In this document: positions 54,195 to 64,000 of the stretch, piece after piece
Numbering within the stretch: position 1 is the stretch's first letter
Layout of the letters: each line of letters begins with the position of its first letter
Source of the DNA: Echinometra lucunter
Lineage: Eukaryota > Echinodermata > Echinoidea > Camarodonta > Echinometridae
Assembly (NCBI GenBank): GCA_029962745.1
Contig: CM057154.1
Location: 19,844,857-19,908,856, forward strand
DNA length: 64,000 nucleotides
Direction: 5' to 3'
Program-made: the position numbers and the translations under genes
Notes under the pieces: model-generated
What the model was told of the DNA's origin: nothing
The model's input: the letters and a program-made list of their open reading frames with translations, nothing else
The model's database searches: none

Positions 54195-55419
54195 ACAACT
54201 CCAGTTTATCTTTAACTTCCACACGGCGCTTGACTTAAGACACAATTGTGACTCTAGCAGTAACTATAAAGCTCAAATTTATAAAGCAGGTTTATTTTAA
54301 ACCATGATCTAAACCATGGTTTAAGCCTCCACCATGGATGACAATAAGCAAAGATAAGTGTAAATGATTGCATGACTGTCCACCCACTGGACAAGAGGAT
54401 ATGTGCGTACTACTTTTATGAAGGATTAAACCATAGTTCAAATATAAACTTCTTTTGTGATTTTTAGGGCCTGTATCTGTGATGAAATGAAGCATTGAGC
54501 AGTCATAGCCGGAGTAAATGTCTAGGCACCACAATAAGGTGTCACTCCAATCTTAAGTGTCAGTATATCTGAAGACTGCTTGGTGTGATTGTCTAATCAG
54601 GTATGTCAGGTGTTCAGATAAGATTTGACAGTTAATGACTTGTAGTCACCCTTCTTGTCTGAGTCTGTTGCTAGATGCTTCTTTAGATGCTGTCAACAAG
54701 TAGTCTTGAAATTCAGGTTTTTAAGAATCAAATGTTAAAGTAGCGTCATTGATTTGAAATCCCCAAATAAGCAAATAAATAACATGCTTCATGTAACAAA
54801 AATCAAATTTGGCTAGATTTTAAGCAATTTTTTATGACCGTCGAAGAAAACTGTAGCCTTTATTTCATTTAAGTCGTAATACAGTATTTGAAAGACACTA
54901 TGCAATGTGTTCCATGAGTGCCAAGAAAGTAACAGATTGAAAACATCTTGCATGGTATTTCATGACTTGATTTCATGGTCATTTGATAATGTAACAAAAT
55001 GAATTACAGACTTTTTAGAAATCCGATGAAATTAGTGACTCTATAGAATCATTGCTGACTCCTAGAATCACTGTCAAATAGAGAACTTTTTTCCCTGAAA
55101 CACAGAAAAAAATGAGAAAAGACTTATTCTCACTCTTTTTCACTTCCTAGCAGTAATCTCTACATTGCTATTGCGAGGCGTTAAAAAATCGGGTGAATAG
55201 CATGTGAAAAAAGAAAAAAAAATCTCTAGCTGAAATGTAACCCTTATGTATACATCTGTGCTCCACATTTTCGACAGCCCCCCTCCAAGGCAGGCAGAAT
55301 TCTCTTCCCAGATACCCTTCCTGCTCTCCAGCGCTGTACTTTGCCGCAGGCCTGTGAAGTGGATTTAAAAGGCAAATTTTCTAGTGCAAAAAAGGAGGAG
55401 GTGAGCGTAAAATGATGTG
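54195..55419. other. Unassigned DNA
   Basis: CCATGATCTAAACCATGGTT near 54301-54320 is a short self-complementary motif. The 94-codon minus-strand frame (55244-55528) overlaps the tandem repeat that follows. No gene recognised. Confidence 0.4.
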
Positions 55420-56320
55420 GGGATGGTCGCATTTCCAATTCATGTGCATTAGGAATGCATTCGAACCCGATAGTCAGAGGCTTCATAATCTCTTGAATTG
55501 TATCGAAGTTGGAAATATACAATTCCATTAAAATTTATAGAGTGCAAGACATCTTTGATTTCATGAAATAAAATTTGATGTTACTCTATATTCTGGATGG
55601 CCCCATTACCATTTCATGTGCATTTGGAATGCATTTGAACCCAAGTATTGAGGGCTTTCTAATCTCCAGATATGTCTTGAAGTTGGGAAGATACACTTTC
55701 CCCCAAAGTCAGAGAGTTCAAGAATTGTTTTGATTCAATCGAGTAAAATCAGATGGTAGTCTATATTCTAGTCTGTTTCATGGGAATTTGGAATATGTTT
55801 GAACCTAAGTATACCCGGGCTCTTTTAAGTCTTGAAATGTATTGACAGTGGAAAAATACATTCCTCCAATTCTCGCATTTTGCAATCATTGCGCCCTCCT
55901 TTGGTTCAGTTGCGACAGTTACTCTAGCACGAGAGATGGTCGACAACAATACCGTCAGCACCTTACACTTATCGACTTTTCCGCTCATATTCTAAGTGCT
56001 TACAGACTTCTAGCACTTCATATTTTCCATAGGCTCTCACTGCTAGTTCTATAACTCACCCTTCTTCTAACCTGTGTTTGGGATCCCTCAATTAGTTAAA
56101 TATTTCTTCAGTCGGTCAACACTCACTCGTGGCGTCTGCTATCTGGGAAATAGTAGTCAACCCGCGAGTGGGAAAACAGGCCTTTCATAGTCCGGATATT
56201 AATGGCGCATGCATTGTGAAATGCGAGAATTGTCACAAGGTTCAAGATTGTTTGAATTCATCAAATGAAATTGTATATTCTAGGGCACATGCACATTGGG
56301 AAAAAAAAAACAGTCATGAG
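55420..56320 (+). repeat. ~164-174 bp tandem repeat, three or more units
   Basis: CATGTGCATTAGGAATGCAT starts at 55441, CATGTGCATTTGGAATGCAT at 55615 and CATGGGAATTTGGAATATGT at 55779. Each is followed by TTGAACCCAAGTAT, a TTGAAGTTGG word, TACA(C)TT(C)CC, and AATC/AAATGAAAT with TATATTCTAG. The third unit is split by an inserted element (55867-56232) and resumes at ACAAGGTTCAAGATTG. A fourth start, CATGCACATTGGGAA, is at 56287. Confidence 0.8.
55867..56232. mobile_element. 366 bp MITE with CAATTCTCGCATTT ends
   Basis: The left end CAATTCTCGCATTTTGCAAT and the complement of ATTGTGAAATGCGAGAATTG are inverted; GCGCC and GGCGC follow inside. The tandem repeat on either side allows the insertion to be seen directly. 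A subterminal region near 56124-56175 has CTCACTCGTGGCG...CCCGCGAGTGGG as an inverted pair. The exact target duplication is uncertain. Confidence 0.7.
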
Positions 56321-56822
56321 TATTTTTTAATTTGTTTGCGAGTCTTATTTTTCATCTGCAACACATGATTTCATTTCAAATTCACTATAATGGCAAAATA
56401 TAATGTGTCAGTAATATGATCTTTTGAAAAGTTAGGGAGTCAGAAGATTTTTGTGTGTGTTCATGCAGAAATATGTCAGATTCTTTGAGTAATTTTGTCA
56501 CCCACATTCTTGCAGTGTTAAGAGTCTTTTTTGTGTGTGAGAATTAGAATTTCAAGATCTTCATATGATAGCAAGAGTGTCACTTGACTGCAAGTAATGT
56601 ATTAATCAGAGGAAACATAACATAATTTCCCAGCTTGGTAAAAAAAAAAAGAGCAAGAAATAAAGAAAACTTGGAGAAAAACAGTCATGTAATATGTAGA
56701 GTTGACATCCTTCAAGTTTTCACCAAACAACGATATGCATAGGCGGCGATTTGGGGGGGGGGGGGGTGAGGGGGATATGCCCCTTTGATTTTTTTATGGG
56801 GGGATTGTCCACCGATCGATTT
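56321..56822. other. Unassigned DNA, ends in a G-rich patch
   Basis: No gene recognised. G14 at 56753-56766 and a GC-rich patch lie just before the element at 56823. Confidence 0.4.
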
Positions 56823-58565
56823 TTGTCTCGCCTGCGTAGCGGAGCGAGACGTAGGTATCACTATTTCCGGTGTCGGCGTTGTCGGCGTCTTCGGCGTCGT
56901 CGTCAACAATTGTGTTGTACACCCAATAACTTTCTATAGCTTTAAGGTGGGATCACCAAATTCATACCAGAGGTCCATCTCTTGAAGGCGCAGGTCAAGT
57001 TCGAATATGAGTCGAATTTGAATAAGGTCAAAGGTCAAAGGTCAATGAACTTTCCATGACTGGCACTGTGCTATATTGTACACACAATAACTTTTTATAC
57101 CTTCGAGGTAGGATTGCCAAATTCATACAAGAGGTCCATCTCTTGAAGGTGCAGGTCAAGTTCGAATGTGAGTTGAATTTGATTAAGGTCAAAGGTCAAA
57201 GGTCAATGAACTTTCCATGACTGGCACTGTGCTGTGTTGTACACACAATAACTTTCTATAGCTTCGAGGTGGGATCACCAAATTTATACCAGAGGTACAT
57301 CTCTTGAAGGCACAGGTCAAGTTTGAGTATGAGTTGAATTTGAATAAGGTCAGAGGTCAAAGGTCAATGAACTTTCCATGACTGGCACTGTGCTATGTTG
57401 TACAAACAATAACTTTCTATACCTTCGAGGTAGGATTGCCAAATTCATATGAGAGGTCCATCTCTTGAAGGTGCAGGTCAAGTTCGAATGTGAGTTGAAT
57501 TTGATTAAGGTCAAAGGTCAATGAACTTTTCATAACTGGCACTGTGCTATGTTGTACACCTAATAACTTTCTATAGCTTTGACGTGGAATCACCAAATTC
57601 ATACCAGAGGTCCATCTCTTGAAGGCGCAGGTCAAGTTCGAATATGAGTCGAATTTGAATAAGGTCAAAGGTCAAAGGTCAATGAACTTTCCATGACTGG
57701 CACTGTGCTATATTGTACACACAATAACTTTTTATACCTTCGAGGTAGGATTGCCAAATTCATACAAGAGGTCCATCTCTTGAAGGTGCAGGTCAAGTTC
57801 GAATGTGAGTTGAATTTGATTAAGGTCAAAGGTCAAAGGTCAATGAACTTTCCATGACTGGCACTGTGCTGTGTTGTACACACAATAACTTTCTATAGCT
57901 TCGAGGTGGGATCACCAAATTCATACCAGAGGTACATCTCTTGAAGGCACAGGTCAAGTTTGAGTATGAGTTGAATTTGAATAAGGTCAGAGGTCAAAGG
58001 TCAATGAACTTTCCATGACTGGCACTGTGCTATGTTGTACACACAATAACTTTCTATACCTTCGAGGTAGGATTGCCAAATCATATGAGAGGTCCATCTC
58101 TTGAAGGTGCAGGTCAAGTTCGAATGTGAGTTGAATTTGATTAAGGTCAAAGGTCAAAGGTCAATGAACTTTTCATAACTGGCACTGTGCTATGTTGTAC
58201 ACCTAATAACTTTCTATAGCTTTGACGTGGAATCACCAAATTCATACCATTTTTCAAACAATAAGTTTGCCATAACACCTTAATAATTAATTTAATTTTA
58301 CAATTTTACTCACATTATTATCAGTTACATTCTTTTTCACTAACATTCATTTCCTTACTTGCATGGAAATAATTATAGCTTCATAGTATTAACAGCATTC
58401 TTAGTGTTATCTGATTTCCTAGGGATAAAGTAGGCCTATACCATTATTGCATATGTAAACTGTCAGAACCACAATTCACCCCCTAAACTGCTGACAGCCT
58501 CAGAAGTCATATAGCATAGTTCTGACATGCAGTCTCTTCATGACTGCAATATGCAGGCGAGACAA
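56823..58565. mobile_element. 1.74 kb element with TTGTCTCGCCTGC inverted ends and an internal satellite
   Basis: A 13 bp perfect inverted repeat, TTGTCTCGCCTGC at 56823-56835 and GCAGGCGAGACAA at 58553-58565, bounds the unit. Just inside the left end are GCGGAGCGAGACG and a (GTCGGCGTC)n-like stretch (56865-56905). The centre is a tandem array (next entry) and the right 300 bp is AT-rich. A related single unit is at about 62380-62590, ending GGCGAGACACATGGC. No transposase. Target duplication not resolved. Confidence 0.75.
56913..58250 (+). repeat. ~161 bp satellite with AGGTCA direct repeats and four-unit higher-order structure
   Basis: Units start at TTGTACACACAATAACTTT, at about 56913, 57074, 57236, 57397, 57550, 57711, 57872, 58033 and 58193 (partial). 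Two unit types alternate: A has GGGATCACCAAATTCATACC, B has GGATTGCCAAATTCATA. Unit 1 matches unit 5, 2 matches 6, 3 matches 7 and 4 matches 8 best (for example GAAGGCGCAGG in 1 and 5, GAAGGCACAGG in 3 and 7), so a ~640 bp tetramer was duplicated. All but one unit has three AGGTCA half-sites spaced by one base (AGGTCAAAGGTCAAAGGTCA); unit 4 has two. Confidence 0.92.
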
Positions 58566-59060
58566 CGCTTGGCGTTTGCCTTGTTAAAGCTTAATATCTT
58601 TATTTTTATATTTTATTAGCATTTTTGATAGATTTTATATTTGTAAACCTGGTCAAAAGGTAAATGTGATGGAAATGAATTATTAATATTTGTAAATTCA
58701 GGGGGGGGGGGCTTTCAAATTCACACCTTTCACTTTTTAACAATGAGACATGTACCCTTCAAGTAGCCATTTACAGTATGAAAATTTGTGTGAAGTAGGT
58801 CAGTCTATTTCGAATTAGTGACATACATGTATACATGTATCTTCAGGACGCTTTTTTCCCACGCTTGGGTATAATCATTTTGCCTTCGGTCATCCCCCCA
58901 CTAGTTACATGAAATCGCTGCCACTGATAATATGTCTAAAAGCTGTTTCCCCAATGATGTCTCAGAAGTGCCAACATTTAACTAAGTCTGGTTTTCACAG
59001 GCATGCGAACAATTTCGCGAAGGATGCGAGTGTCAAAAAAAAGTGGCAAAGTTCAACATT
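58566..59060. other. Unassigned DNA
   Basis: Contains a G11 run at 58701-58711. No exon or repeat recognised. Confidence 0.4.
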
Positions 59061-59256
59061 CGTATTTTAGACTCCAAAAGTTTGCCAAACATGCACAGGG
59101 ATTCGGAAGCGTCATCAATTGTTCATTTCTAGTTTGGCGAAAGTTGCAAAAAAGTTTGAAATTTCTGGCATATGTTTCCAGCATCCCGCAAACGATTGAC
59201 GATGCTTCCATCCTCCCATGCGTGTTTGGCGAACTTTTGGAGCCTGAAATAGGAAT
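59061..59256. mobile_element. ~195 bp palindromic MITE
   Basis: TTTTAGACTCCAAAAGTTTG, CCAAACATGCACAGGGATT and CGGAAGCGTCATCAATTG on the left pair with CAAACGATTGACGATGCTTC, CATCCTCCCATGCGTG and TTTGGCGAACTTTTGGAGCC on the right. The loop is about 59123-59186. The 86-codon frame at 59003-59263 crosses it and is not a gene. Confidence 0.75.
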
Positions 59257-59295
59257 TATATGAATCTATACCCATAGCAGTACAGAGCTTTCTCG

Positions 59296-59690
59296 AGGTC
59301 TAAATTAATCATCTTCAATCCTCAAATTGGCAATACAAATTTTTTTTTCCACGTTTACATAGCTTGAAAAAAAAATAAATATGGATATAACATAAACCAA
59401 AATGAAATATAATTGTAAAATTGAATCAGAAATTGCCAATTTGGACACAGAAATAGTGATTATATATCATTCACTGCGTTGCCAATTTAAAGAGTTTAAT
59501 GATTAGTTACACTTAAACTGCTCTAATTCGAGAACGCCACACCATGCAGCAATGGGAATGGGCTCAAATTTGTCAGTGCATTTCTCTCTTTCTGCTAATG
59601 TATGATATGTACTGCCCAACATTCTGGACCAACAGATACTGCAAAAACGTCTCCTAAAGCTGACACTGTACCTCTATGGGTTAAGTCAGC
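59296..59690 (+). mobile_element. Probable diverged member of TTAA family K2
   Basis: CCTCAAATTGGCAATACAAAT, then AAATTGCCAATTTGGACACA, TTGCCAATTTAAAGAGTTT and a CTCTTTCTGCTAATGTATG word follow the order seen at 38639. The right end CTCTATGGGTTAA resembles GTCATGAATGGGTTAA. The left TTAA is not clear. Confidence 0.5.
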
Positions 59691-59715
59691 ATTGCACCGC
59701 GAATCAGCATTTGAG

Positions 59716-59798
59716 AACAAGAAGGGCATTAGCTCTGCATCAAATGATATGAGTCAATGCCCTTGTACATGTAGCTCTGAGCGAACAATATTATACAT
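59716..59798. repeat. AGAAGGGC hairpin, decayed copy
   Basis: GAGAACAAGAAGGGCATTAG, CAAATGATATGAGTCAATGC and CCTTGTACATGTAGCTCTGA, then GCGAACAATATTA. The stem is GGGCATT/AATGCCC plus flanks. Confidence 0.65.
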
Positions 59799-60227
59799 TT
59801 GAATGTGGGTCATCATCTCAAGGAACTGTCTCTTCGTCTTAAGGGACTTGTCAATAAGACAAATTACACGGGGACTTGAAGATTTCTTTTCTTCCTGCTT
59901 TTACAGTAATTATCTTTGCTTTTTGTGCTGCTTTCGATTTGGATGGTGGATTTGTCTCGGGTTCCTCCTGGAATACATGTTTCCGTAATTAGATTATGAT
60001 GTATAAAGAAAGAGTAAACTCAAGGCAGTGTAGCGAATGACTTTGTTTGGCTTACTTGGACCAGGTTTAAGAAAGTGAAAGGATCATGGGAGGAACAGGG
60101 AAGAGAAAGGAAGAGAGATTTTAAGAAAGGATGTGGGCTCCTTAGAGAAAGGGAGGTTATAAAGAGAGGGAGGGAAGGTGGAGGAGGGGATAGAGAATAT
60201 TATCATACTTCTTCATCCCCTTTTTGG
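59799..60227. other. Unassigned DNA with purine-rich patch
   Basis: Purine-rich from about 60070 to 60200 (GGAAGAGAAAGGAAGAGAG). No gene recognised. Confidence 0.45.
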
Positions 60228-60605
60228 TAATAGGGAGCTTTAGATACGTGACGCAGCTCAGACGGCGCGGTATCTTGCCCAAAATGTTGTTGTGCGCATG
60301 CGCGAGACGGCTCTTTTCAAGTCCATCCTGCGTCGTCTGTTTTACACGACGGTTCTGGGGCCAGTTTACCGTCCTCCCAAATACACGACGCAAAACCTTT
60401 GTTGACCCTTTTTTATGACGTAACAATGGTTCACATCAGGTCATAAGGTTCACATCTGAGAGCACGCACTTTGTTTGATTGTACTGCTTCTTCTCCGAAT
60501 CTAAAGCCTCTTTGCAACACAACGGGAGGAAAGAGGAGAACGTAAGTCAACCCAGCAAGATACCACGTCGTCTGAGCTGCGTTGCGTAGCTAAAGCTCCC
60601 TAATA
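60228..60605. mobile_element. ~370 bp GC-richer MITE with GGGAGCTTTAG ends
   Basis: The ends GGGAGCTTTAGATACGTGAC / complement of GCGTAGCTAAAGCTCCC continue into GCAGCTCAGACG and GGTATCTTGC on both sides, forming arms of about 48 bp. The pentamer TAATA flanks both ends (60228-60232, 60601-60605), although part of it may belong to the element. CG dinucleotides are frequent relative to the surroundings. The 64- and 89-codon frames on opposite strands are within this palindromic unit and are not genes. Confidence 0.8.
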
Positions 60606-61060
60606 AAGGAGATGAAGAAAGAGAGAAAGATATCAAGAGAAATATATAACTTGACAGAAAAATGTGAGAGAGAGAGAGAGAGAGAGAGATGGGTGGGGTA
60701 GGAAAGGGGTAAACTAGAAGTGACTGAAGAAATGGGGTATATATGGCTCGAGGCAAAAATGCTTAAGACTGAAACTGGAAAGTAAGGCAGGAGAAGAAAG
60801 ATAAGGAGAGAGGAAGAGAGAGAGAGAGAGACAGAAAGGAACATATATGCGAAGACGACAAAAGAGAAAGATGGAAGGTGGTGGGAGAGAAAGGGTAATT
60901 TCAATTTGTTTGTTCTTATGCCCAAAAAACAGTGGAGAGAACAAGCCAAGGAAAGATGACAGAAGCATAAATAAATGAAAGCGACAAAACTGGAGGAAGG
61001 GATGGAGACTGAGAGCATTCGGGGGAGAGTTTAACAAAATGAGAGATGGAGAAAGAAGCG
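60606..61060. repeat. Purine-rich (GA) block
   Basis: Plus strand is mostly A/G, including an AGAGAGAG run at 60666-60690 and 60815-60832. Long minus-strand Ser/Phe/Leu frames (107-142 codons) are artefacts of this composition. Confidence 0.85.
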
Positions 61061-62280
61061 CAGGGAGATCGTCTTTATTTTTAGTAGGCGGAGACGCAAC
61101 CCCCTAATGGCAATATCTTTTATTTCTTGCGAAGATGTCCATGAATGAGGTGGTAATTAAGTTAACCTTTCCTTATCCCAGGCAATCAAGCTTTTTCAAT
61201 CTTCCACCGAGACCCCTCTCCATACGACAGATAATAATGCTGTGCATACATGAACAATGTATGTGTTCCCTTTGATAGTATTTAATAGCAACATGTTGTT
61301 TAACACATTCAGTATCAAGAGTCGTTTTAAACTAGGAAAGCTTGTCTATCATTCTGTGGTGCAAATTGAATAATGATAGTGAAGTTTGATACTGTAGAAC
61401 AATGATTTATCTAGATTAATTAAAAAGAAAACCAATCCTTACAAAATCACCTGCATAATACATGGTTGGAAACTTTGTGGGAGTAGAAATTGTAAATAAA
61501 GGCCTTTACAATCTCATATTTGGTTATTATAAAACTTTGATGTATAATATATTTCCTTTTGTTTTGTTTTGTTTCAAATGATATGTCAGTTATCTTTGTG
61601 TGTATTGATTTGCATTGAATATAATTGATTATTGATTTTAAACTGAGCTAGATGGAATAAAAACTTAAACACTAAACAAAACAGTCAATGAAAAAGCACT
61701 GTCCTGATTTTTTGTTCATCAGGATTACTCTTAAATAGAGCATGCATTTTTTCTATAAAGGATAATTGATTTTTTGTTTTACTATAAGCTAAATTGATTT
61801 TATGAGACATACGGTACCTATTTCTGTTATATTTGCAAATCAAATGTCTGGGTAGTCATAATTTCCTCAATTCTTTCATAGCTTAATAGTAGTTTTGTAT
61901 GGCAACAGTGTAAAAATAAAGAAAACTAGTATTCTTTATAATCCCTGCTTGGAATTCAAATGGCTGCACCACTATAACATGTGCCTCTTTGCACAGCGAT
62001 GAAATTATTCATAAATATAGGAGAGCTAAATCCTGCCTGGATATGCGATGTCAATTTGAAGAATTGGCTTTGTTCGGGGAAAGTAATCGTAGAGGAAATG
62101 AGTTATGGAACCGAGTTGCAGGGGTGCCAGGCCTTTACTTGAGGCTCATTCTCACCCTGGATATTGCAATATCGTCCAAGTTCTCACTACAGTTCAAATG
62201 TAGTTTTGCCATTTGCAATAACTTACACAAAAGTCCAAGCTTCATAATTTGGTTTACCCCGGCACACTGTTGTGTTCTAT
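61061..62280. other. Unassigned AT-rich DNA
   Basis: A 97-codon plus frame (61989-62282) begins at a TTG just after an acceptor-like TTTGCACAG. Composition is protein-like in its first 45 codons, but there is no recognised domain and no donor, so no gene is called. Confidence 0.4.
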
Positions 62281-62860
62281 AGTTGAAGTTACATTTTTGG
62301 TCCACATATCACAACTTTTACAATTTTTGTTGAGCTACTGAGGTGGAGTGACACTAAGGAATCTGTTGCGGTGTCAGTCTGCACTTGTTGCTTATGAAAC
62401 TTGAATAACTTTGTGACCATTTGCCCGTTTGTAACCAAACTTGGATGGTAGATGCTCTATAGGGACCTCATTTTAATTTGGGGTCAAAGGTCACATAAGT
62501 AGGTCAAAGGTCAATGAGACTAAGTGTTACAATTTACCTGCCAGAATGATTGCACGTGAACTGGCGAGACACATGGCTTTCGCCTAGTATTGACATTGCA
62601 ATGTTACAGTGGTCCAAATGTTATGATGTACTAACATTGTGCTGTTGGGGTGGAAATTTCACAATGGTTCTAATATGAATTTGCTGAAATCGTGATGGTA
62701 CAGTGGGAGTTACGCTATATTAAAGTTCAAATATAACAATTTTACTAACATTACAGTATGCAAGTGGAAGTTACACAGTGGTCCAAGTATTGATAGTTAC
62801 ATTAGGGTCCAACCATCACAATTTATAAAACATCGCAACATTTCGTTATCTTTAACGCTG
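62281..62860 (+). repeat. Degenerate tandem repeat interrupted by a single AGGTCA unit
   Basis: GTTACATTTTTGGTCCACAT with ATCACAACTTTTACAATTTTT, and GAGGTGGAGTGACAC at 62341, recur in varied form at about 62608-62830 (CAGTGGTCCAAAT, GTGGAAGTTACACAG). Between them, about 62380-62590, lies one unit related to the 56.9-58.2 kb satellite: GACCATTTGCCCG, GGGGTCAAAGGTCACATAAG, AGGTCAAAGGTCAATGAGA and an end GGCGAGACACATGGC. Confidence 0.6.
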
Positions 62861-64000
62861 ATGTTAAGTAAAATTTCAAAATTTGAACTCTAGTGTAAAT
62901 GGGCTTTAGATGTGTCTTTGCTTTCACCCTCATGAGATATGGAATATTCATGGGCATGGAGATACATGAAGTATGCAAAGTGTTTGGATAGTCACAGCAT
63001 CTACTGTTCCAAGAGTTATCTTGAAATCCAAACCCATTCTGCTCGGGTTGACAAATGACCCGCGGCCTAGTGGAGGGGTACAGGCTCTGACACCGATGGA
63101 AGGTATAACAGGAGTGATTAGGAAGTTGTGAGGGACTAAGGGGGTGATTAGAGGGGTATCAGCAATAGAGAGAGGAGAGCCTAAACCACTTCAGGAGTGG
63201 TGCTTGAGTTATTCCTGCATCATTCCTCCCCGGGGGCTGTATGCATTTGAAAATAAGCATGTCATTTTGGAACAGAGACAAACATGCAACGGCCATTTCT
63301 TTACTCTTCCATGACTGTAAAACCTTGCTACATGACAGAAAAAGCTGCTCAACCCCTCATCCCCCCAACCCCCCCCCCCTCAACAAAAGTAATAGCAAAC
63401 TGGTTGCAGATGACAAAACATTTCTGCATGCAAGAAAGGCTCATGGTTTATCCACTCATCTGTGTGTCACAAGACACAGACAGTCAAAGATACTTAACTT
63501 CAGGTAAAAAATATACCTGGGGGCGACGGGCCATTTCTCTGTCAGTGGAGCTCACATAGCTCCCTAAATTCTTTCTAACCCAATTCTTTGAAGTGACCAT
63601 TTTCTTTAGAGTCGCTCTCACCTCAGCTCCAAAAAGAAGCAATAAATCCGTGGATCATGATCTAGGAGCAGCAGAATTAACATTTCTTGAAATAACACAC
63701 ATTTCAACACATCATGCTGATAATCAATTATGCATACTCTCAAGGAGAAAAGTGGGATATCAGCAATTCAAATTCACCATAGCTCATTTAGCCCAGAAAA
63801 AGCTCCTGTAAAGTTGTCCACAGGAGCTATTTTTTCCAGAGAATAGCTCTTGTGGGGAAAAAATGTATTTTTTACCCTGTATAAAATTCTTCCAATTATG
63901 GAGTATTAATCTTTAAATTTTGACAAGCTTACCACAGCATGATTAAAGATTCAAAATTCATTTTTTTCCCCAGCAGTATTTGATGTTCTCCAGTACAGTA
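62861..64000. other. Unassigned DNA to window end
   Basis: C run at 63369-63379. A hairpin AAAAAGCTCCTGT / ACAGGAGCTATTTTTT lies at 63797-63834; the word CAGAAAAAGCTCCTGTA also occurs at about 15552 in the MITE at 15216, so a piece of that family may be present here. Frames of 70-90 codons (63241-63811) have no recognised domain. Confidence 0.4.

Noticed and set aside
61989..62282. 97-codon frame with a protein-like first half
   Set aside because: No ATG, domain or donor site; kept only as a weak possibility in the description of the region.

Overview
This window is eukaryotic nuclear DNA with no complete protein-coding gene that I can support. It is AT-rich, dense in repeats and gene-poor, so it looks like intergenic or intronic DNA of a marine invertebrate. 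A sea urchin or a close relative is the best guess. That inference rests on the style of the repeats: abundant poly(dG)/poly(dC) runs, arrays built on TTCGGAATAACGAACC, short inverted-repeat elements with GGGCC-type ends, tRNA-derived SINEs with an AT-rich trinucleotide tail, and a long foldback element with an outer domain of short tandem repeats. The sequence alone does not prove the species.

Layout. 0-7 kb: a small inverted-repeat element, an ATC microsatellite, then a 4.6 kb foldback element (2401-6984) whose arms are 1.2-1.45 kb. One arm carries a clean 188 bp insertion with an 8 bp target duplication; the other arm keeps the empty site. 7-25 kb: a palindromic element with CACTA ends, a long GAA tract, a fragment resembling a Penelope-like terminal region, several foldback MITEs and a pyrimidine-rich block. 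25-29 kb: the 3' end of a non-LTR retrotransposon in a frame that is easy to miss, then a ~63 bp minisatellite interrupted by a SINE. 29-36 kb: one candidate small exon, a TTCGGAAT array, foldback elements, and a SINE sitting inside a MITE. 36-47 kb: many MITEs, including three copies of one TTAA-flanked family, a second TTAA family abutting one of them, and a third TTAA element nested inside the second. 44-49 kb: a cluster of short hairpins built on one AGAAGGGC motif. 49-52.4 kb: about 3 kb of almost pure purine strand containing a ~115 bp satellite with a dimeric higher-order structure. 52-59 kb: SINE and tandem duplications, then a 1.74 kb element with 13 bp terminal inverted repeats that contains eight ~161 bp units, nearly all carrying three AGGTCA half-sites. 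59-64 kb: more palindromic elements, purine tracts and unassigned DNA.

How the parts relate. There is no operon or pathway here. The organising theme is repeated invasion by non-autonomous DNA transposons (hAT-like 8 bp, TTAA-type, CACTA-like 3 bp and TTA-type target duplications) and SINEs, plus local amplification of satellites. Nested insertions give a relative order of events. Element superfamily names are inferred from termini and target duplications, because no transposase gene is present in the window.
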